Shown here piece after piece: positions 9,933 through 19,132 of a DNA stretch of 50,167 nucleotides. The stretch is from Vibrio ichthyoenteri ATCC 700023 (GTDB taxonomy: Bacteria; Pseudomonadota; Gammaproteobacteria; Enterobacterales; Vibrionaceae): assembly GCF_000222605.1 (NCBI RefSeq), contig NZ_AFWF01000214.1, positions 1-50,167 of the forward strand, read 5' to 3'. Numbering within the stretch: the first letter of the stretch is position 1; each line of letters begins with the position of its first letter. The notes beneath the pieces were generated by a model that saw nothing but the letters and a program-made list of their open reading frames with translations, was not told where the DNA came from and did no database searches. A program made the translations under genes and the position numbers.

Positions 9933-10751
9933 TCACCAACGAAGCTGAACAACTACCGGTGTGAAGCGCTGCTTTGAGCCGATAACTTTTGCCACCCAAC
10001 GTTGCCATAGTTTCCAGCGACCACAATGTTTATCCAATGGTGACGAAGTTCGTACCCATCGCGCCCAAGGTAAGTAACGTAAAACGGCTTCTCCCGCCGC
10101 CTCATAGCCATGGGCATATTGCCCTGAACCCATCTTTTGCCCTAAGCGATGCTGACAAAGATCTCCCGCTAGGACAACGCAAGCTTTGGCACTATCAAAA
10201 TGGCGGCCCAATGCCTGAATGAATTTGGCTACTTGTTGTTGAGTGCAATCAAGTAATGCATGTTCACACACAATCATTACCGGACATTTTTCAGGAATCG
10301 TTAGATGGTCGAGCCACGAGAGGTCATCGACACTGCCACACTTATGGTGATAACGCTCACTGGCATGAAATAGCTTTTGTCGCCACAGTAAGTTTTCAGT
10401 GACATCAAGCTCAAGCCAATGACAGCGTCCATTGTCGACCCGATAAAATCGAGTATCTAACCCAGCACCAACATTAATTATCCAACCATCTGGGTTTTGC
10501 TGAATAAAGGCGTTTACTTGCTCATCGCATAACTGCGTTAATGTCGCATGCAATAACTGCTTTTGATTAATATCACCAGAGAAACATTCCGGCGCCAGCT
10601 GACAGCGTTGGCAGGCAGTTGCGGCAATAGGATCATAAACAAGACCATCGTCGACCAAGCTTTCACGGCCGCGTAGTAATAATGGCTGCACTAAATTAGC
10701 AGGGATCTGATAGCGTTTTTTAGGGGAGTGTCTGGGCGGGGACATTATCAT
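9933..10751 (-). CDS. class I SAM methyltransferase, leucine carboxyl methyltransferase-like
   Basis: A 272-residue protein of the LCM/O-methyltransferase family. It carries the signature NVGAGLDTRFYRV (about 91-103), which binds S-adenosylmethionine, and the acidic LELDVTE after it. A small cysteine cluster (C47, C50, C56; C-x2-C-x5-C) near the N-terminus is unusual for this family and might bind metal. The start has a strong AAGGAAGG element; ATG codons at 10751 and 10745 are both possible. It lies between lexA and dinF, and two Fur-box-like palindromes precede it, so iron control is plausible. Substrate unknown. Confidence 0.8.
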   Translation of the reverse strand: MIMSPPRHSPKKRYQIPANLVQPLLLRGRESLVDDGLVYDPIAATACQRCQLAPECFSGDINQKQLLHATLTQLCDEQVNAFIQQNPDGWIINVGAGLDTRFYRVDNGRCHWLELDVTENLLWRQKLFHASERYHHKCGSVDDLSWLDHLTIPEKCPVMIVCEHALLDCTQQQVAKFIQALGRHFDSAKACVVLAGDLCQHRLGQKMGSGQYAHGYEAAGEAVLRYLPWARWVRTSSPLDKHCGRWKLWQRWVAKVIGSKQRFTPVVVQLRW

Positions 10752-10776
10752 CTACCTTCCTTAGTAAGAAAGCAGA

Positions 10777-10825
10777 TGATAATAAATATCAATTACAATA
10801 GCAAGATTAATGAGAATCAATCTCA
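10777..10825 (-). promoter_or_regulatory. two candidate Fur boxes before the methyltransferase gene
   Basis: Box 1 (10777-10791) reads TGATAAT-A-AATATCA, one mismatch from the 7-1-7 Fur consensus TGATAAT-N-ATTATCA. Box 2 (10811-10825) reads TGAGAAT-C-AATCTCA, a weaker but nearly symmetric copy. Both lie in the 93-base gap between lexA and the methyltransferase start. Fur control is inferred from sequence only. Confidence 0.6.
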
Positions 10826-10844
10826 ACTAGTTGTTATTCTAGTG

Positions 10845-11465
10845 CTACATCCAATCGGTATTGCGAATAATACCGACGGCAATACCTTCAATGGCAAGAT
10901 GTTGACTTGTTAGGTCGACTTTAATCGGGGCAAAATCTTGATTCTCTGCATGCAGTAGAACCGTAGAGCCTTTACGCTCCAGACGCTTAACCGTCACATC
11001 TTCATCAACACGAGCCACCACTACTTGGCCATCTCTTACATCTTGTGTTTTGTGCACGGCGAGTAGATCACCATCCATAATGCCGATATCTTTCATTGAT
11101 TCGCCATTAACACGCAATAAAAAGTCCGCCTGAGGTTTGAACATGCTAGGATCGACTTGGTAATGTGCTTCCACATGCTCTTGAGCCAAGATAGGCTCAC
11201 CTGCTGCAACTTGACCAATCAAAGGTAAGCCTTGATCATCATTTGCCGCATCTTCTAGCAAAATACGAATACCGCGGGAAGCACCCGGAATAATCTCAAT
11301 TGCTTGTTTTCTTGCTAAAGCTTTAAGGTGTTCTTCTGCTGCATTGGCAGAGCGAAAGCCTAATTCTCTTGCAATTTCCGCACGTGTTGGCGGCATGCCG
11401 CTCTCTTCAATTTTGTTTTTGATCAAATCAAAAACTTGTTGCTGGCGGGGCGTTAACGGCTTCAT
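10845..11465 (-). CDS. lexA: LexA repressor, SOS regulator and self-cleaving protease
   Basis: LexA represses SOS genes and cleaves itself when RecA is activated. The 206 residues show an N-terminal winged-helix domain ([28 protein letters not shown]), the Ala88-Gly89 cleavage site (QVAAGEP), catalytic Ser123 (GESM) and Lys160 (VTVKRL). The protein ends IIRNTDWM. Two LexA boxes lie directly upstream, the usual autoregulation. The gene heads the leftward set with the methyltransferase and dinF and is divergent from plsB. Confidence 0.98.
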   Translation of the reverse strand: MKPLTPRQQQVFDLIKNKIEESGMPPTRAEIARELGFRSANAAEEHLKALARKQAIEIIPGASRGIRILLEDAANDDQGLPLIGQVAAGEPILAQEHVEAHYQVDPSMFKPQADFLLRVNGESMKDIGIMDGDLLAVHKTQDVRDGQVVVARVDEDVTVKRLERKGSTVLLHAENQDFAPIKVDLTSQHLAIEGIAVGIIRNTDWM

Positions 11466-11470
11466 AAGTC

Positions 11471-11510
11471 ACCTGTCTTTTTATACAGTTCACTGTGAGT
11501 ATATCCAGTA
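11471..11510 (-). promoter_or_regulatory. two LexA (SOS) boxes at the lexA promoter
   Basis: Box 1 (11473-11488) reads CTGTCTTTTTATACAG, a perfect CTGT-N8-ACAG. Box 2 (11493-11508) reads CTGTGAGTATATCCAG, with one mismatch in the right half. The 20-bp spacing between box starts is like the double operator at E. coli lexA. Confidence 0.93.
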
Positions 11511-11914
11511 AGTGAACAAATGAAAAGCGAATTGATGATTTTTTAATAACTTACAAAAATAGAATCATTGACCTCATTGAGGCTACGCACCACACCATTT
11601 AATCCCCTCTTCCTTAAGGTAAGATCTTAACCTTTAGTCAATAATGCGTGCGTTTCCAAGCGAATAGTCACCATCACTACTTCTCTCAATCACTCACTGA
11701 CTTTTTGTCTCCTACTATCCTGGATTGTCAATTTAGCTAGATTGACCGTATCAGCATGATGTTGCTGCTTTTACATCCAATAATAATTAAAAGGTTCGAC
11801 CAGTTTCTGGTATCCTTGCCAGCTAAAAATCTGCTTGGGCACATCTCCACTTCTACACTTAAAGAATTGGAAATGTGCTTATGCTCATTAATTCATTTGA
11901 GGCAAAGAACTTTT
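11511..11914. other. lexA-plsB intergenic region
   Basis: About 400 bases between the SOS boxes and the plsB start contain no gene I can support. An imperfect palindrome around 11617-11636 (AAGGTAAGATCTTAACCTT) and a FadR-like site at 11792-11802 are the only notable elements. The reading frame stays open back to 11756, but that stretch has non-coding character and overlaps the FadR-like site. Confidence 0.6.
11788..11806 (+). promoter_or_regulatory. candidate FadR operator upstream of plsB
   Basis: AGGTTCGACCA (11792-11802), flanked by AA and GTT, matches the FadR core TGGTCNGACCA at 8 of 10 fixed positions and resembles the E. coli fabB operator. FadR control of plsB would couple phospholipid synthesis to acyl-CoA levels. 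Inferred from sequence alone. Confidence 0.45.
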
Positions 11915-14371
11915 ATGTCTTCTGGACGCTCTCTATCTCGTTCTCTATTAAAGCTCCCTCTTTCGGTGCTAGTAAAAGGAACGGCGATCCCTTCAAACCC
12001 AATTGAAGACCATAGCATTGATGTCAACAAGCCAATTGTTTACGCACTGCCATACCGTTCTAGCGTTGATCTACTCAGCGTAAAAAAACAGGTCGCCGCC
12101 CTTGGTTTACCTGATCCACTTGAACCACTGATCATCAATGGTAAGAGTTTTAGCCGCTTTGTGTTCATTTCCTCCCGTGAAACCGTCCTAGGTAATGACA
12201 ACGATGTGCCAAGTGAATCTATCGCACTTTTTTCAGAACTCCTCGCTCTGCATAAAGACGACAGTGAACTGGATATTCAAATACTGCCAATCACGGTACT
12301 TTGGGGACGTAAACCTGAAAAAGAAGGCAAACAAACCAATTACCTACAATCACTCAATGGCCCTCAAAAAGCCAAAGCGGTGTTGTTTGCTGGCCGTGAT
12401 TGCTTAGTTCGTTTTAGCCCAGTCGTATCACTACGTTATATGGCGGATTCACACGGTACAGATGCTTCTATTGCCCATAAGTTAGCGCGCGTTGCTCGCA
12501 TTCACTTTTCGCGTCAAAAATTAGCCGCGTCTGGTCCAAGTCTACCGAATCGCCAAGCGCTGTTTAATCGCTTAATGAAATCCAAGGCGATTGAAAAAGC
12601 AATTGAAGATGAAGCACTTGCCAAAGATATTCCAATCGAAAAAGTGCGCAAAGAAGCCCAAGAGATCATGGATGAAATCGCCGCTGACTTTTCATATTCA
12701 TTGATCAAAAACGGCAGTCGCGTACTGGGTTGGCTATGGAATCGTATCTATCAAGGCCTAAACATCAATAATGCGACTACAGTGCGTCGTCTGGCACAAG
12801 ATGGCCATGAAATTGTCTATCTTCCTTGCCACCGCAGCCATATGGATTATCTGTTGTTGTCTTACGTGCTGTATCAAGAAGGTATGGTTCCACCACATAT
12901 CGCAGCGGGCATTAACTTAAACTTCTTCCCGGCAGGACCAATCTTCCGTCGTGGAGGGGCTTTCTTTATTCGTCGTAGCTTCAAGGGTAACCGACTTTAC
13001 TCAACCATCTTTCGTGAATACTTAGCTGAACTCTTTACCAAAGGTTATTCTGTTGAGTACTTTAGTGAAGGTGGCCGCTCTCGCACCGGCCGTCTGCTGC
13101 AAGCTAAAACGGGTATGCTGGCCATGACCATTCAAGCCATGCTGCGCGGCTTAAACCGCCCTGTGACCTTAGTTCCGGTCTATATTGGCTATGAGCACGT
13201 AATGGAAGTGGGTACTTACGCTAAAGAACTACGTGGCAGCCGTAAAGAAAAAGAGAACGCAAGTCTTGTGCTTCGCACCATTCGTAAGCTGCGTAACTTT
13301 GGCCAAGGCTATGTCAACTTTGGTGAGCCAATTCCGCTCAACCAATACTTAAATGAACATGCGCCCGAATGGACCAAAGATATCGACCCGATGGGCGCGA
13401 CTAAACCACAATGGTTGACGCCGGTAGTTAACGATCTTGCGACCAAGATGATGACGCACATTAATGATGCTGCTGCTGCGAATGCGCTGACACTATGTGC
13501 GACTGCGTTGCTTGCTTCACGCCAACGCGCTTTGTCACGTGATAGCCTCGTTAAGCAAGTCGACTGTTACCTGTCTCTACTTAAACAAGTGCCATATTCA
13601 TCAAGCTTTACCATGCCGAATGAAGAAGCTGAAGTATTGGTTAAGCATGCTGAATCTTTAGATAAGTTTGTCATTGAAGCTGACAGCATGGGCGAAATTG
13701 TGTCTCTTGATCGTAACCAATCGATTTTGATGACTTACTATCGCAACAACATTATCCATCTGTTTGCCATCCCAGCATTGATCGCGCAGATGTTAGTGCG
13801 TCGCCAAAAACTAAGCCTTGCTCAAATCCAAGCGAATGTGGCGTTGATCTATCCTTTCCTTAAGCAAGAGTTGTTCTTAAATCTTAGTCATGAGCAATTA
13901 GACGCAACCGTTGCAGCCTATGTCGATGAGTTAGTTCGTCAGGGGTTAATCACGCGAGAAGATCAAGAACTGCAATTTAATCAAAGTAACTCGCAGGTGC
14001 TGGTTCTGCTTGGTCGTACCATTTCAGAAACATTGCAGCGTTACTCAATTGCACTCAACTTACTGATCGCTAACCCTGAGCTGGGCAAAGCGGATCTAGA
14101 AATGAAGAGCCAAGATATTGCCCAACGCCTTGGACGCTTACACGGAATTAACGCACCTGAGTTCTTTGATAAAGGTGTTTTCTCAGCCATGTTCACTACG
14201 TTAAAGCAGCAAGAATACTTAGACAGTGACGGCGATTGTGATATGGAAAAAGCAACAAAACTAGCCGAGTTGCTCTATTCACTGCTCTACCCTGAAGTTA
14301 GACTGACCATAAAAGAGAGTGTGTGTCAGGCAGCTGAAGTGTGTGACGAAGTCTGCGAGCACGATAAGTAA
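11915..14371 (+). CDS. plsB: glycerol-3-phosphate acyltransferase PlsB
   Basis: PlsB is an inner-membrane-associated enzyme that adds the first acyl chain to glycerol-3-phosphate in phospholipid synthesis. It contains the acyltransferase block I HRSHMDYL and block [12 protein letters not shown], with [13 protein letters not shown] between them. I place the start at ATG 11915 (M-S-S-G-R-S-L), preceded by GAGG at about 12 bases, giving 818 residues, close to E. coli PlsB (807). The frame is open further upstream, but that part does not resemble the family. It is transcribed alone, divergent from lexA, and followed by a bidirectional terminator. Confidence 0.95.
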   Translation: MSSGRSLSRSLLKLPLSVLVKGTAIPSNPIEDHSIDVNKPIVYALPYRSSVDLLSVKKQVAALGLPDPLEPLIINGKSFSRFVFISSRETVLGNDNDVPSESIALFSELLALHKDDSELDIQILPITVLWGRKPEKEGKQTNYLQSLNGPQKAKAVLFAGRDCLVRFSPVVSLRYMADSHGTDASIAHKLARVARIHFSRQKLAASGPSLPNRQALFNRLMKSKAIEKAIEDEALAKDIPIEKVRKEAQEIMDEIAADFSYSLIKNGSRVLGWLWNRIYQGLNINNATTVRRLAQDGHEIVYLPCHRSHMDYLLLSYVLYQEGMVPPHIAAGINLNFFPAGPIFRRGGAFFIRRSFKGNRLYSTIFREYLAELFTKGYSVEYFSEGGRSRTGRLLQAKTGMLAMTIQAMLRGLNRPVTLVPVYIGYEHVMEVGTYAKELRGSRKEKENASLVLRTIRKLRNFGQGYVNFGEPIPLNQYLNEHAPEWTKDIDPMGATKPQWLTPVVNDLATKMMTHINDAAAANALTLCATALLASRQRALSRDSLVKQVDCYLSLLKQVPYSSSFTMPNEEAEVLVKHAESLDKFVIEADSMGEIVSLDRNQSILMTYYRNNIIHLFAIPALIAQMLVRRQKLSLAQIQANVALIYPFLKQELFLNLSHEQLDATVAAYVDELVRQGLITREDQELQFNQSNSQVLVLLGRTISETLQRYSIALNLLIANPELGKADLEMKSQDIAQRLGRLHGINAPEFFDKGVFSAMFTTLKQQEYLDSDGDCDMEKATKLAELLYSLLYPEVRLTIKESVCQAAEVCDEVCEHDK

Positions 14372-14414
14372 CCTCAGATAACTTTGACCAATAATGATAT
14401 TGGCCGATAGGTAC

Positions 14415-14445
14415 AAAAAAGGGCATCGAATCGATGCCCTTTTTA
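14415..14445. terminator. bidirectional terminator between plsB and ubiA
   Basis: The palindrome GGGCATCGA-A-TCGATGCCC (14421-14439) is flanked by an A-run and a T-run. It can stop both plsB and the convergent ubiCA transcript. Confidence 0.9.
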
Positions 14446-14484
14446 TTTATTCTATGTGCCATACTCACTTGCGGTGCTAGCGCC

Positions 14485-15339
14485 TTACCAAAATGCCACT
14501 AACAAGCCGATTGTAATGGCCATTCCAACATAGTTATTGTTTAAAAATGCTTGAAAACACAGTGTTCTGTCTCGGTGACGAATCAGATGTTGCTGGAATA
14601 CAAATAATGCACCTACCGCCAATACTGCCCAGTAAAAACTCGCGCCTAACGAATACCACATCCCTAAGGCTATCAGCATCAATACGGTGGCAAGCTGCAG
14701 TACACCAATGATCATTTTATCAAAGCGACCAAATAAAATAGCCGTCGACTTGATGCCAATCTTGAGATCATCATTGCGATCAACCATGGCATATTGCGTA
14801 TCGTAGGCAATCGTCCATAACGCATTCATCACAAACACAAACCATACTATCGGTGGTAACTCGTTGGTTTGTGCCGCCCACGCCATAGGAATTGCCCAAC
14901 TAAAGGCTAAGCCCAAAAACAGTTGTGGTAGATGGGTATAGCGCTTCATAAAAGGATAAATAAACGCCAATGCAATACCAACAAAGGAGAGTTGGATCGT
15001 CAGTGGATTCATGGTTAAAACCAATACGAATGACAACACCGCCAACGCAATAAACAGACTAATCGCTTCTCTGGCACTGATCATTCCAGAAGGAAGAAGA
15101 CGATGTTGGGTACGCTCTACATGCCCATCGACCTTGCGATCGGCAAAGTCATTGATCACGCAACCCGCAGCTCGCATCAAAACGACACCGAGCACAAAGA
15201 CCAAAAGTACATTGAGGTTTGGGATACCTTCAGCGGCAATGATCAGCGCCCACATAGTCGGCCATAACAACAATAAGGTGCCGATCGGTTTATTCATGCG
15301 CATCAAGTGCCAATAGGCGCGCACTTTCGCGGTGGTCAT
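14485..15339 (-). CDS. ubiA: 4-hydroxybenzoate octaprenyltransferase UbiA
   Basis: UbiA attaches the polyprenyl chain to 4-hydroxybenzoate in ubiquinone synthesis at the inner membrane. The two aspartate-rich prenyl-diphosphate motifs are present: [12 protein letters not shown] and [12 protein letters not shown]. The 284 residues form about nine membrane helices, and length agrees with E. coli UbiA (290). The ATG follows the ubiC stop directly (TAGATG), so the two genes are translationally coupled, supplying successive steps of the same pathway. Confidence 0.97.
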   Translation of the reverse strand: MTTAKVRAYWHLMRMNKPIGTLLLLWPTMWALIIAAEGIPNLNVLLVFVLGVVLMRAAGCVINDFADRKVDGHVERTQHRLLPSGMISAREAISLFIALAVLSFVLVLTMNPLTIQLSFVGIALAFIYPFMKRYTHLPQLFLGLAFSWAIPMAWAAQTNELPPIVWFVFVMNALWTIAYDTQYAMVDRNDDLKIGIKSTAILFGRFDKMIIGVLQLATVLMLIALGMWYSLGASFYWAVLAVGALFVFQQHLIRHRDRTLCFQAFLNNNYVGMAITIGLLVAFW

Positions 15340-15879
15340 CTACACTCTCTCCTTGGCGTAAACAGGGGCGTTAGGTAAAAATAATTCAGCCACAAGCATG
15401 GGCTTGTGATTCATCCATAAGCGAGAACGGCGAGCTAAACATTGTCCGTAGGGGGTTTGCGCCCAACCAACTTGCAACGCATCTCGTTCAACATTGTCGG
15501 CACTAAATACCGTTAAGCCCAACGGAATTTCGCCTTGCTGAGCAAGATCATGCGGCTGATCGATTAGAGATGACTCAGGGATCAATGTGCGCCCTAATAT
15601 CCAAGGTTCGCCATCCCCTTTCAATACCACTTTACGCAGTAAGCATTGCTCTCTCGCTAACAGCTTGATTTCTTGTTCATCCAATTTTTCAGCGAGCACC
15701 ACAGCGTTATGAAGTAGATCTACGTTCAATTGTTGACAATAAGTTTTTAACAAACGTGACAAAGAGCCCTGTTCTAAAAGCCAATCTCTCGCAATCTGCG
15801 AAGGAAAGTTAAAATTTTCAGGCTGTTGCCATTCCACTTGGCGCAGTGCGGACAGATAAAGCGCTATCATTTGATTCAT
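15340..15879 (-). CDS. ubiC: chorismate lyase UbiC
   Basis: UbiC converts chorismate to 4-hydroxybenzoate and pyruvate, the first step of ubiquinone synthesis. Family features include a buried arginine segment KVVLKGDGEPWILGRTLIP (about 80-100), PLGLTVFSAD and the C-terminal RRSRLWMNHKPMLVAELFLPNAPVY. I use the ATG at 15879 (179 residues); an in-frame TTG at 15891 would add four residues, and neither has a strong ribosome-binding site. It is the first gene of ubiC-ubiA. Confidence 0.93.
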   Translation of the reverse strand: MNQMIALYLSALRQVEWQQPENFNFPSQIARDWLLEQGSLSRLLKTYCQQLNVDLLHNAVVLAEKLDEQEIKLLAREQCLLRKVVLKGDGEPWILGRTLIPESSLIDQPHDLAQQGEIPLGLTVFSADNVERDALQVGWAQTPYGQCLARRSRLWMNHKPMLVAELFLPNAPVYAKERV

Positions 15880-16045
15880 ACTAGTATTCAATAAGTCGCT
15901 TTATCGGCGTACAATAAAGCTTCAATCTGGTGCGTTAACTAACACTATATTGCGGTTAACTCAAATTCACTACAAATAGATGCTCTATTGTAACAAGAGT
16001 CAGACGATTCGAGTATCGTGATCAGAAGAAAGAAAAGTTAGAAAT

Positions 16046-16456
16046 ATGTTTAAACGTCACATAGCCCAAATATTTGCACTGCTTTGCCTCATGTTTGTCA
16101 TGCCAACCATGGCAGAAGAGAAAGCTGGCACTCCGAGTTTGGCGTATTTTACTTTAGAGCCAGACTTAACCACCAACTTCTACACCAAAGGTAACGATCT
16201 TGGTTATATTCAAGTTCGTATTGATATCATGGTCGCCAATCAGGCCGATTTGCCTTTGATTGAAAAGCATCAACCGTTAATTCGAGATGCTGTTATTGAA
16301 CTACTCGGAAAACAAACGGAAGAAACGATTAAATCGTTAGCAGGAAGAGAAGATCTGCGTAAAAGCTTAGTCGAAGAGTTAAATTCGATTTTATTACCAG
16401 AGACAGGTAAAACAGTGATCGCCGATCTCCTGTTTACTAAGTACCTCTATCAATAA
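16046..16456 (+). CDS. FliL-like exported protein, outside any flagellar operon
   Basis: A 136-residue protein with a signal peptide or N-terminal anchor (about 1-23, ending PTMAEE) and a FliL-type periplasmic domain: YFTLEPDLTTNFY, LGYIQVRIDIMV, HQPLIRDAVIELLGKQT and a C-terminal LLFTKYLYQ. FliL proteins sit around flagellar stators, but no motility gene is nearby, so this is probably a paralogue with a separate or auxiliary role. It is transcribed alone between ubiC and glpG, with an A/G-rich leader (AAGAAAGAAAAG) and a downstream terminator. Confidence 0.8.
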   Translation: MFKRHIAQIFALLCLMFVMPTMAEEKAGTPSLAYFTLEPDLTTNFYTKGNDLGYIQVRIDIMVANQADLPLIEKHQPLIRDAVIELLGKQTEETIKSLAGREDLRKSLVEELNSILLPETGKTVIADLLFTKYLYQ

Positions 16457-16500
16457 TCGACAATTTTGACTTGGTATAACTTCAGAAGCAATAAACAATA

Positions 16501-16526
16501 AAAAAGCGGCCTCGCCGCTTTTTTTT
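16501..16526. terminator. bidirectional terminator between FliL-like gene and glpG
   Basis: The stem AAAAGCGGC / GCCGCTTTT has loop CTC and a T-run of eight or more on the plus strand. The left A-run serves the opposite direction, so it closes both convergent units. Confidence 0.9.
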
Positions 16527-16543
16527 ATTCTCAACCAGCTTGC

Positions 16544-17368
16544 CTATACTTTGCGGCTATCAAACCAACCTAGCATGACACCAGCCAGTAAACCGACTAA
16601 ATGAGCAGTATTGGCAATCGCCATAAAAGGCTGAACAAACCCCAAGACTAACCAAACTAACATAAAGCCGATGAGAGGTTTTGGCATCATCAAACCTTTC
16701 TCAGGTGCACGATAACCCATCAGCCAGATATAGCCGACCAGGGCATAAACCACGCCAGACAAACCACCAAAATTAGCCCCTTCAACCCAGAATTGGCCGA
16801 TACCTGATAGCGCTGCGGAAAAGACAAAAAGCTGTATTAATTTACCGCTCCCAAGCCTTTGTTCGATATCGCCACCAAGCTGCCACCACCACAATAAGTT
16901 AAAGGCGATATGCATGATAGAAAAATGCAATAAAGCATGGCTGACCCAGCGCCAAATCTGCCACTCTTGTCCAGCAAATGCAGGAAAGTGCAGGGCATTA
17001 AAGACTGATTGACCCGCCCCAAACTGCTGCAAGATAAAGATAACACTGCAGATCGCCATAATGGCGAGTGTGAATGGCCCCGCTTTCGCTTTAATCATGC
17101 TCATCATACTCGGCGAGTTATAACGAAAATGATTGGTACGGCTCTCTGCCATATTCCAAGAAGCTGCTTGATATTTGGCGTTATTGGGTTGATCAAGAAA
17201 CATCTTCAGTTCAGCTTCGGCCTCCACTTGATGCTGATCATCCATCAGCCACAATGCAAACTGTCCTTCTCCTTCCGGCATTAACTTAATATCAATCTGA
17301 CGCGATGCCATGTAATCAATAAATGCCTGTGCCATGCGCGGCTGGTTTAAAGAAATCAGTCTGATCAT
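16544..17368 (-). CDS. glpG: rhomboid intramembrane serine protease GlpG
   Basis: GlpG cleaves transmembrane segments inside the inner membrane. The 274 residues have an N-terminal cytoplasmic domain (about 1-90), then six membrane helices. The catalytic dyad is Ser204 in GLSGVVYA and His256 in AHLVGLLAG. The helix-2 HIAFNLLWWW region (H153, N157) matches the oxyanion site of the family. It lies eight bases after glpE, the same pair as in E. coli glpEG. Confidence 0.96.
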   Translation of the reverse strand: MIRLISLNQPRMAQAFIDYMASRQIDIKLMPEGEGQFALWLMDDQHQVEAEAELKMFLDQPNNAKYQAASWNMAESRTNHFRYNSPSMMSMIKAKAGPFTLAIMAICSVIFILQQFGAGQSVFNALHFPAFAGQEWQIWRWVSHALLHFSIMHIAFNLLWWWQLGGDIEQRLGSGKLIQLFVFSAALSGIGQFWVEGANFGGLSGVVYALVGYIWLMGYRAPEKGLMMPKPLIGFMLVWLVLGFVQPFMAIANTAHLVGLLAGVMLGWFDSRKV

Positions 17369-17376
17369 AATCTACC

Positions 17377-17697
17377 CTAATTAGTTACAACAGGAAGGCT
17401 TGCTCGTTGCCATGCGTCAAAGCCACCATCCACACTATACACCTGCTCAAACCCTTGGTTAACTAAATACTGAGCGGCACCTTGACTACTGATGCCGTGG
17501 TAGCACATCACCAAAATAGGTTGTTCAAATTCCACCTCATCCATAAATCCAACCATGCTGTCATTCGTCAAATGAAAAGCTTGATTTGCATGTGCCACGG
17601 CAAAAGATTGTGGATCACGAATATCCACCAAACGCGCCTCACCAAGTTGCAGTAATTCTTGCGCGGCGGTTACATCAATATGTTGAAACTGGTCCAT
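17377..17697 (-). CDS. glpE: thiosulfate sulfurtransferase GlpE (rhodanese)
   Basis: A single-domain rhodanese of 106 residues that transfers sulfur from thiosulfate to an acceptor such as cyanide or thioredoxin. The active-site loop is CYHGISSQG with its nucleophilic cysteine, and [14 protein letters not shown] is the usual N-terminal signature. Length matches E. coli GlpE (108). It is the first gene of glpE-glpG, and the DnaA-box-rich region lies just upstream. Confidence 0.95.
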   Translation of the reverse strand: MDQFQHIDVTAAQELLQLGEARLVDIRDPQSFAVAHANQAFHLTNDSMVGFMDEVEFEQPILVMCYHGISSQGAAQYLVNQGFEQVYSVDGGFDAWQRASLPVVTN

Positions 17698-17779
17698 TTA
17701 CTTTCTCTATCTTGTCTCATTATTATCTGCTGCCATTGTAACCTATCCAGTGCTCAACAAGTACACGATGGGAATAAGG

Positions 17780-18061
17780 TTATCCACTTGCGATCACTTA
17801 TTCACCATTTGTGGATAAGTTTGTGGATTACGTTGATAAAGTGCTTTGCTTTAATTCGATCCACAATATGTAGTGATGATCCTTATCTTTTTGTGTGTAA
17901 AACAAATAATATCCCCAATGCCAATTACCGCTTCAAGCCTTTATTCACCCTGCTTTCTGACACCTAACCAAGAATTTCATCACAGAGTTACCCACAGGCT
18001 AAAGATAAAAAAATGATCGCTCAAGGCGATCAAGATATAAAAAAACCGAGATCAAGGGATC
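17780..18061. other. cluster of DnaA-box-like 9-mers and GATC sites
   Basis: Within the 393-base glpE-rpoH gap I count eight 9-mers at or near TTATNCACA. They are 17780 (+, TTATCCACT), 17798 (+, TTATTCACC), 17810-17818 (-, perfect TTATCCACA), 17822-17830 (-, TAATCCACA), 17857 (+, CGATCCACA), 17892-17900 (-, TTACACACA), 17941 (+, TTATTCACC) and 17988 (+, TTACCCACA). Seven GATC sites (17792, 17858, 17878, 18015, 18028, 18050, 18058) lie in or beside it; four of them are in the rpoH terminator hairpins. This resembles a DnaA-titration or DnaA-reactivating locus. It is also the promoter region of glpEG. Function is inferred. Confidence 0.6.
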
Positions 18062-18069
18062 TCGGTTTC
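18007..18069 (-). terminator. tandem terminators of rpoH
   Basis: Two hairpins follow rpoH on the minus strand. The first is ACCGAGATC / GATCTCGGT (about 18044-18067) with a T-run, and the second is TGATCGC / GCGATCA (18014-18032) with a run of seven T's (18007-18013). Confidence 0.88.
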
Positions 18070-18090
18070 TTCGATTCGGGGGGAGAAAAA

Positions 18091-18948
18091 CTACATTTCG
18101 CCAACGGCCAATTTTAGTTTTTTCATCGCATTCTTTTCTAGCTGACGAATACGCTCGGCAGACACACCATAGTTTTCCGCCAATTCTTGCAGCGTGGCTT
18201 TATTGTCGACTAACCAACGGGAGCGAACAATATTCTGGCTACGCTCATCTAAACTTGCCAATGCAAGACTTAAACGATTATTGGTGTGCGCTTCCCAGTT
18301 TGCCGCTTCTACGTTTTCCGCCACATCAGAGGCTTTGTCTTCAAGGTAAAGCATTGGAGCGGTAATTGAGGTACCTGTGTCATCGTCATCAGCACTGAAT
18401 TCAAATGTCGGATCTTGCGCCGCTAAACGCGATTCCATTTCACGAACTTCTGATGGCTCAACACCTAATTCACGAGCGACGGTTTCAACTTCACCATTGT
18501 TAAACCAACCTAAACGTTTTTTCGACTTACGTAGATTGAAGAACAACTTGCGCTGCGCCTTGGTGGTCGCAACTTTAACAATGCGCCAGTTACGTAGTAC
18601 GTATTCGTGGATTTCAGCTTTTATCCAGTGGACGGCAAAAGAAACCAGTCTCACGCCCACTTCTGGGTTAAAACGTTTTACCGCTTTCATTAGACCGATG
18701 TTGCCTTCTTGAATTAGGTCAGCCATTGGCAAACCATAACCTGAGTAGCCGCGAGCCACATGCACAACGAAGCGCAAGTGTGAAAGGATCAAACCTTTCG
18801 CCGCATCGATTTCGCTGTTGTAGTGCAAACGTTCAGCCAGTCCACGCTCCTCGTCAGGCGTCAGCATTGGGTAGCTGTTCACTGAGCGAATGTAGCTATC
18901 TAAGCTATCTTGGGAAACGGCAGCCATTGCATACACTTGGTTAGTCAT
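18091..18948 (-). CDS. rpoH: RNA polymerase heat-shock sigma factor RpoH (sigma-32)
   Basis: RpoH directs RNA polymerase to heat-shock promoters. The 285 residues include region 2 ([38 protein letters not shown]), the RpoH box [10 protein letters not shown] that marks sigma-32 among sigma factors, and region 4 with [22 protein letters not shown]. The ATG has a GAGGAATTG ribosome-binding site. A TTGAAA element lies about 75 bases upstream with a poor -10. It follows ftsX in the same direction (184-base gap), and two terminators end it. The neighbourhood ftsY-ftsE-ftsX-rpoH is the standard gamma-proteobacterial one. Confidence 0.98.
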   Translation of the reverse strand: MTNQVYAMAAVSQDSLDSYIRSVNSYPMLTPDEERGLAERLHYNSEIDAAKGLILSHLRFVVHVARGYSGYGLPMADLIQEGNIGLMKAVKRFNPEVGVRLVSFAVHWIKAEIHEYVLRNWRIVKVATTKAQRKLFFNLRKSKKRLGWFNNGEVETVARELGVEPSEVREMESRLAAQDPTFEFSADDDDTGTSITAPMLYLEDKASDVAENVEAANWEAHTNNRLSLALASLDERSQNIVRSRWLVDNKATLQELAENYGVSAERIRQLEKNAMKKLKLAVGEM

Positions 18949-19132
18949 TCAATTCCTCATCAATCTAAGATCTGAATTAGGTATTTTTCGCCCAACAATC
19001 TTGAACCTAAAATGCTCAGGTTTCAAGCAAGGGGGAAGTTATTATGCACAAACGAAACAGCGATACAAGAAAAAAGTATACGGTAGCGTGTACTTTTCAT
19101 TTCGGCTGGTGCACAAATAGGACAACCGATGT

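Noticed and set aside
11756-11914. N-terminal extension of plsB
   Set aside because: The extra 53 residues do not resemble PlsB, and the stretch contains a FadR-like site and intergenic composition. The ATG at 11915 with GAGG gives the family length.
17780-18061. The main chromosomal origin oriC
   Set aside because: Typical oriC neighbours (mnmG/gidA, mioC, dnaA) are absent, and no clear 13-mer unwinding element was recognised. It is better treated as a secondary DnaA-binding locus.
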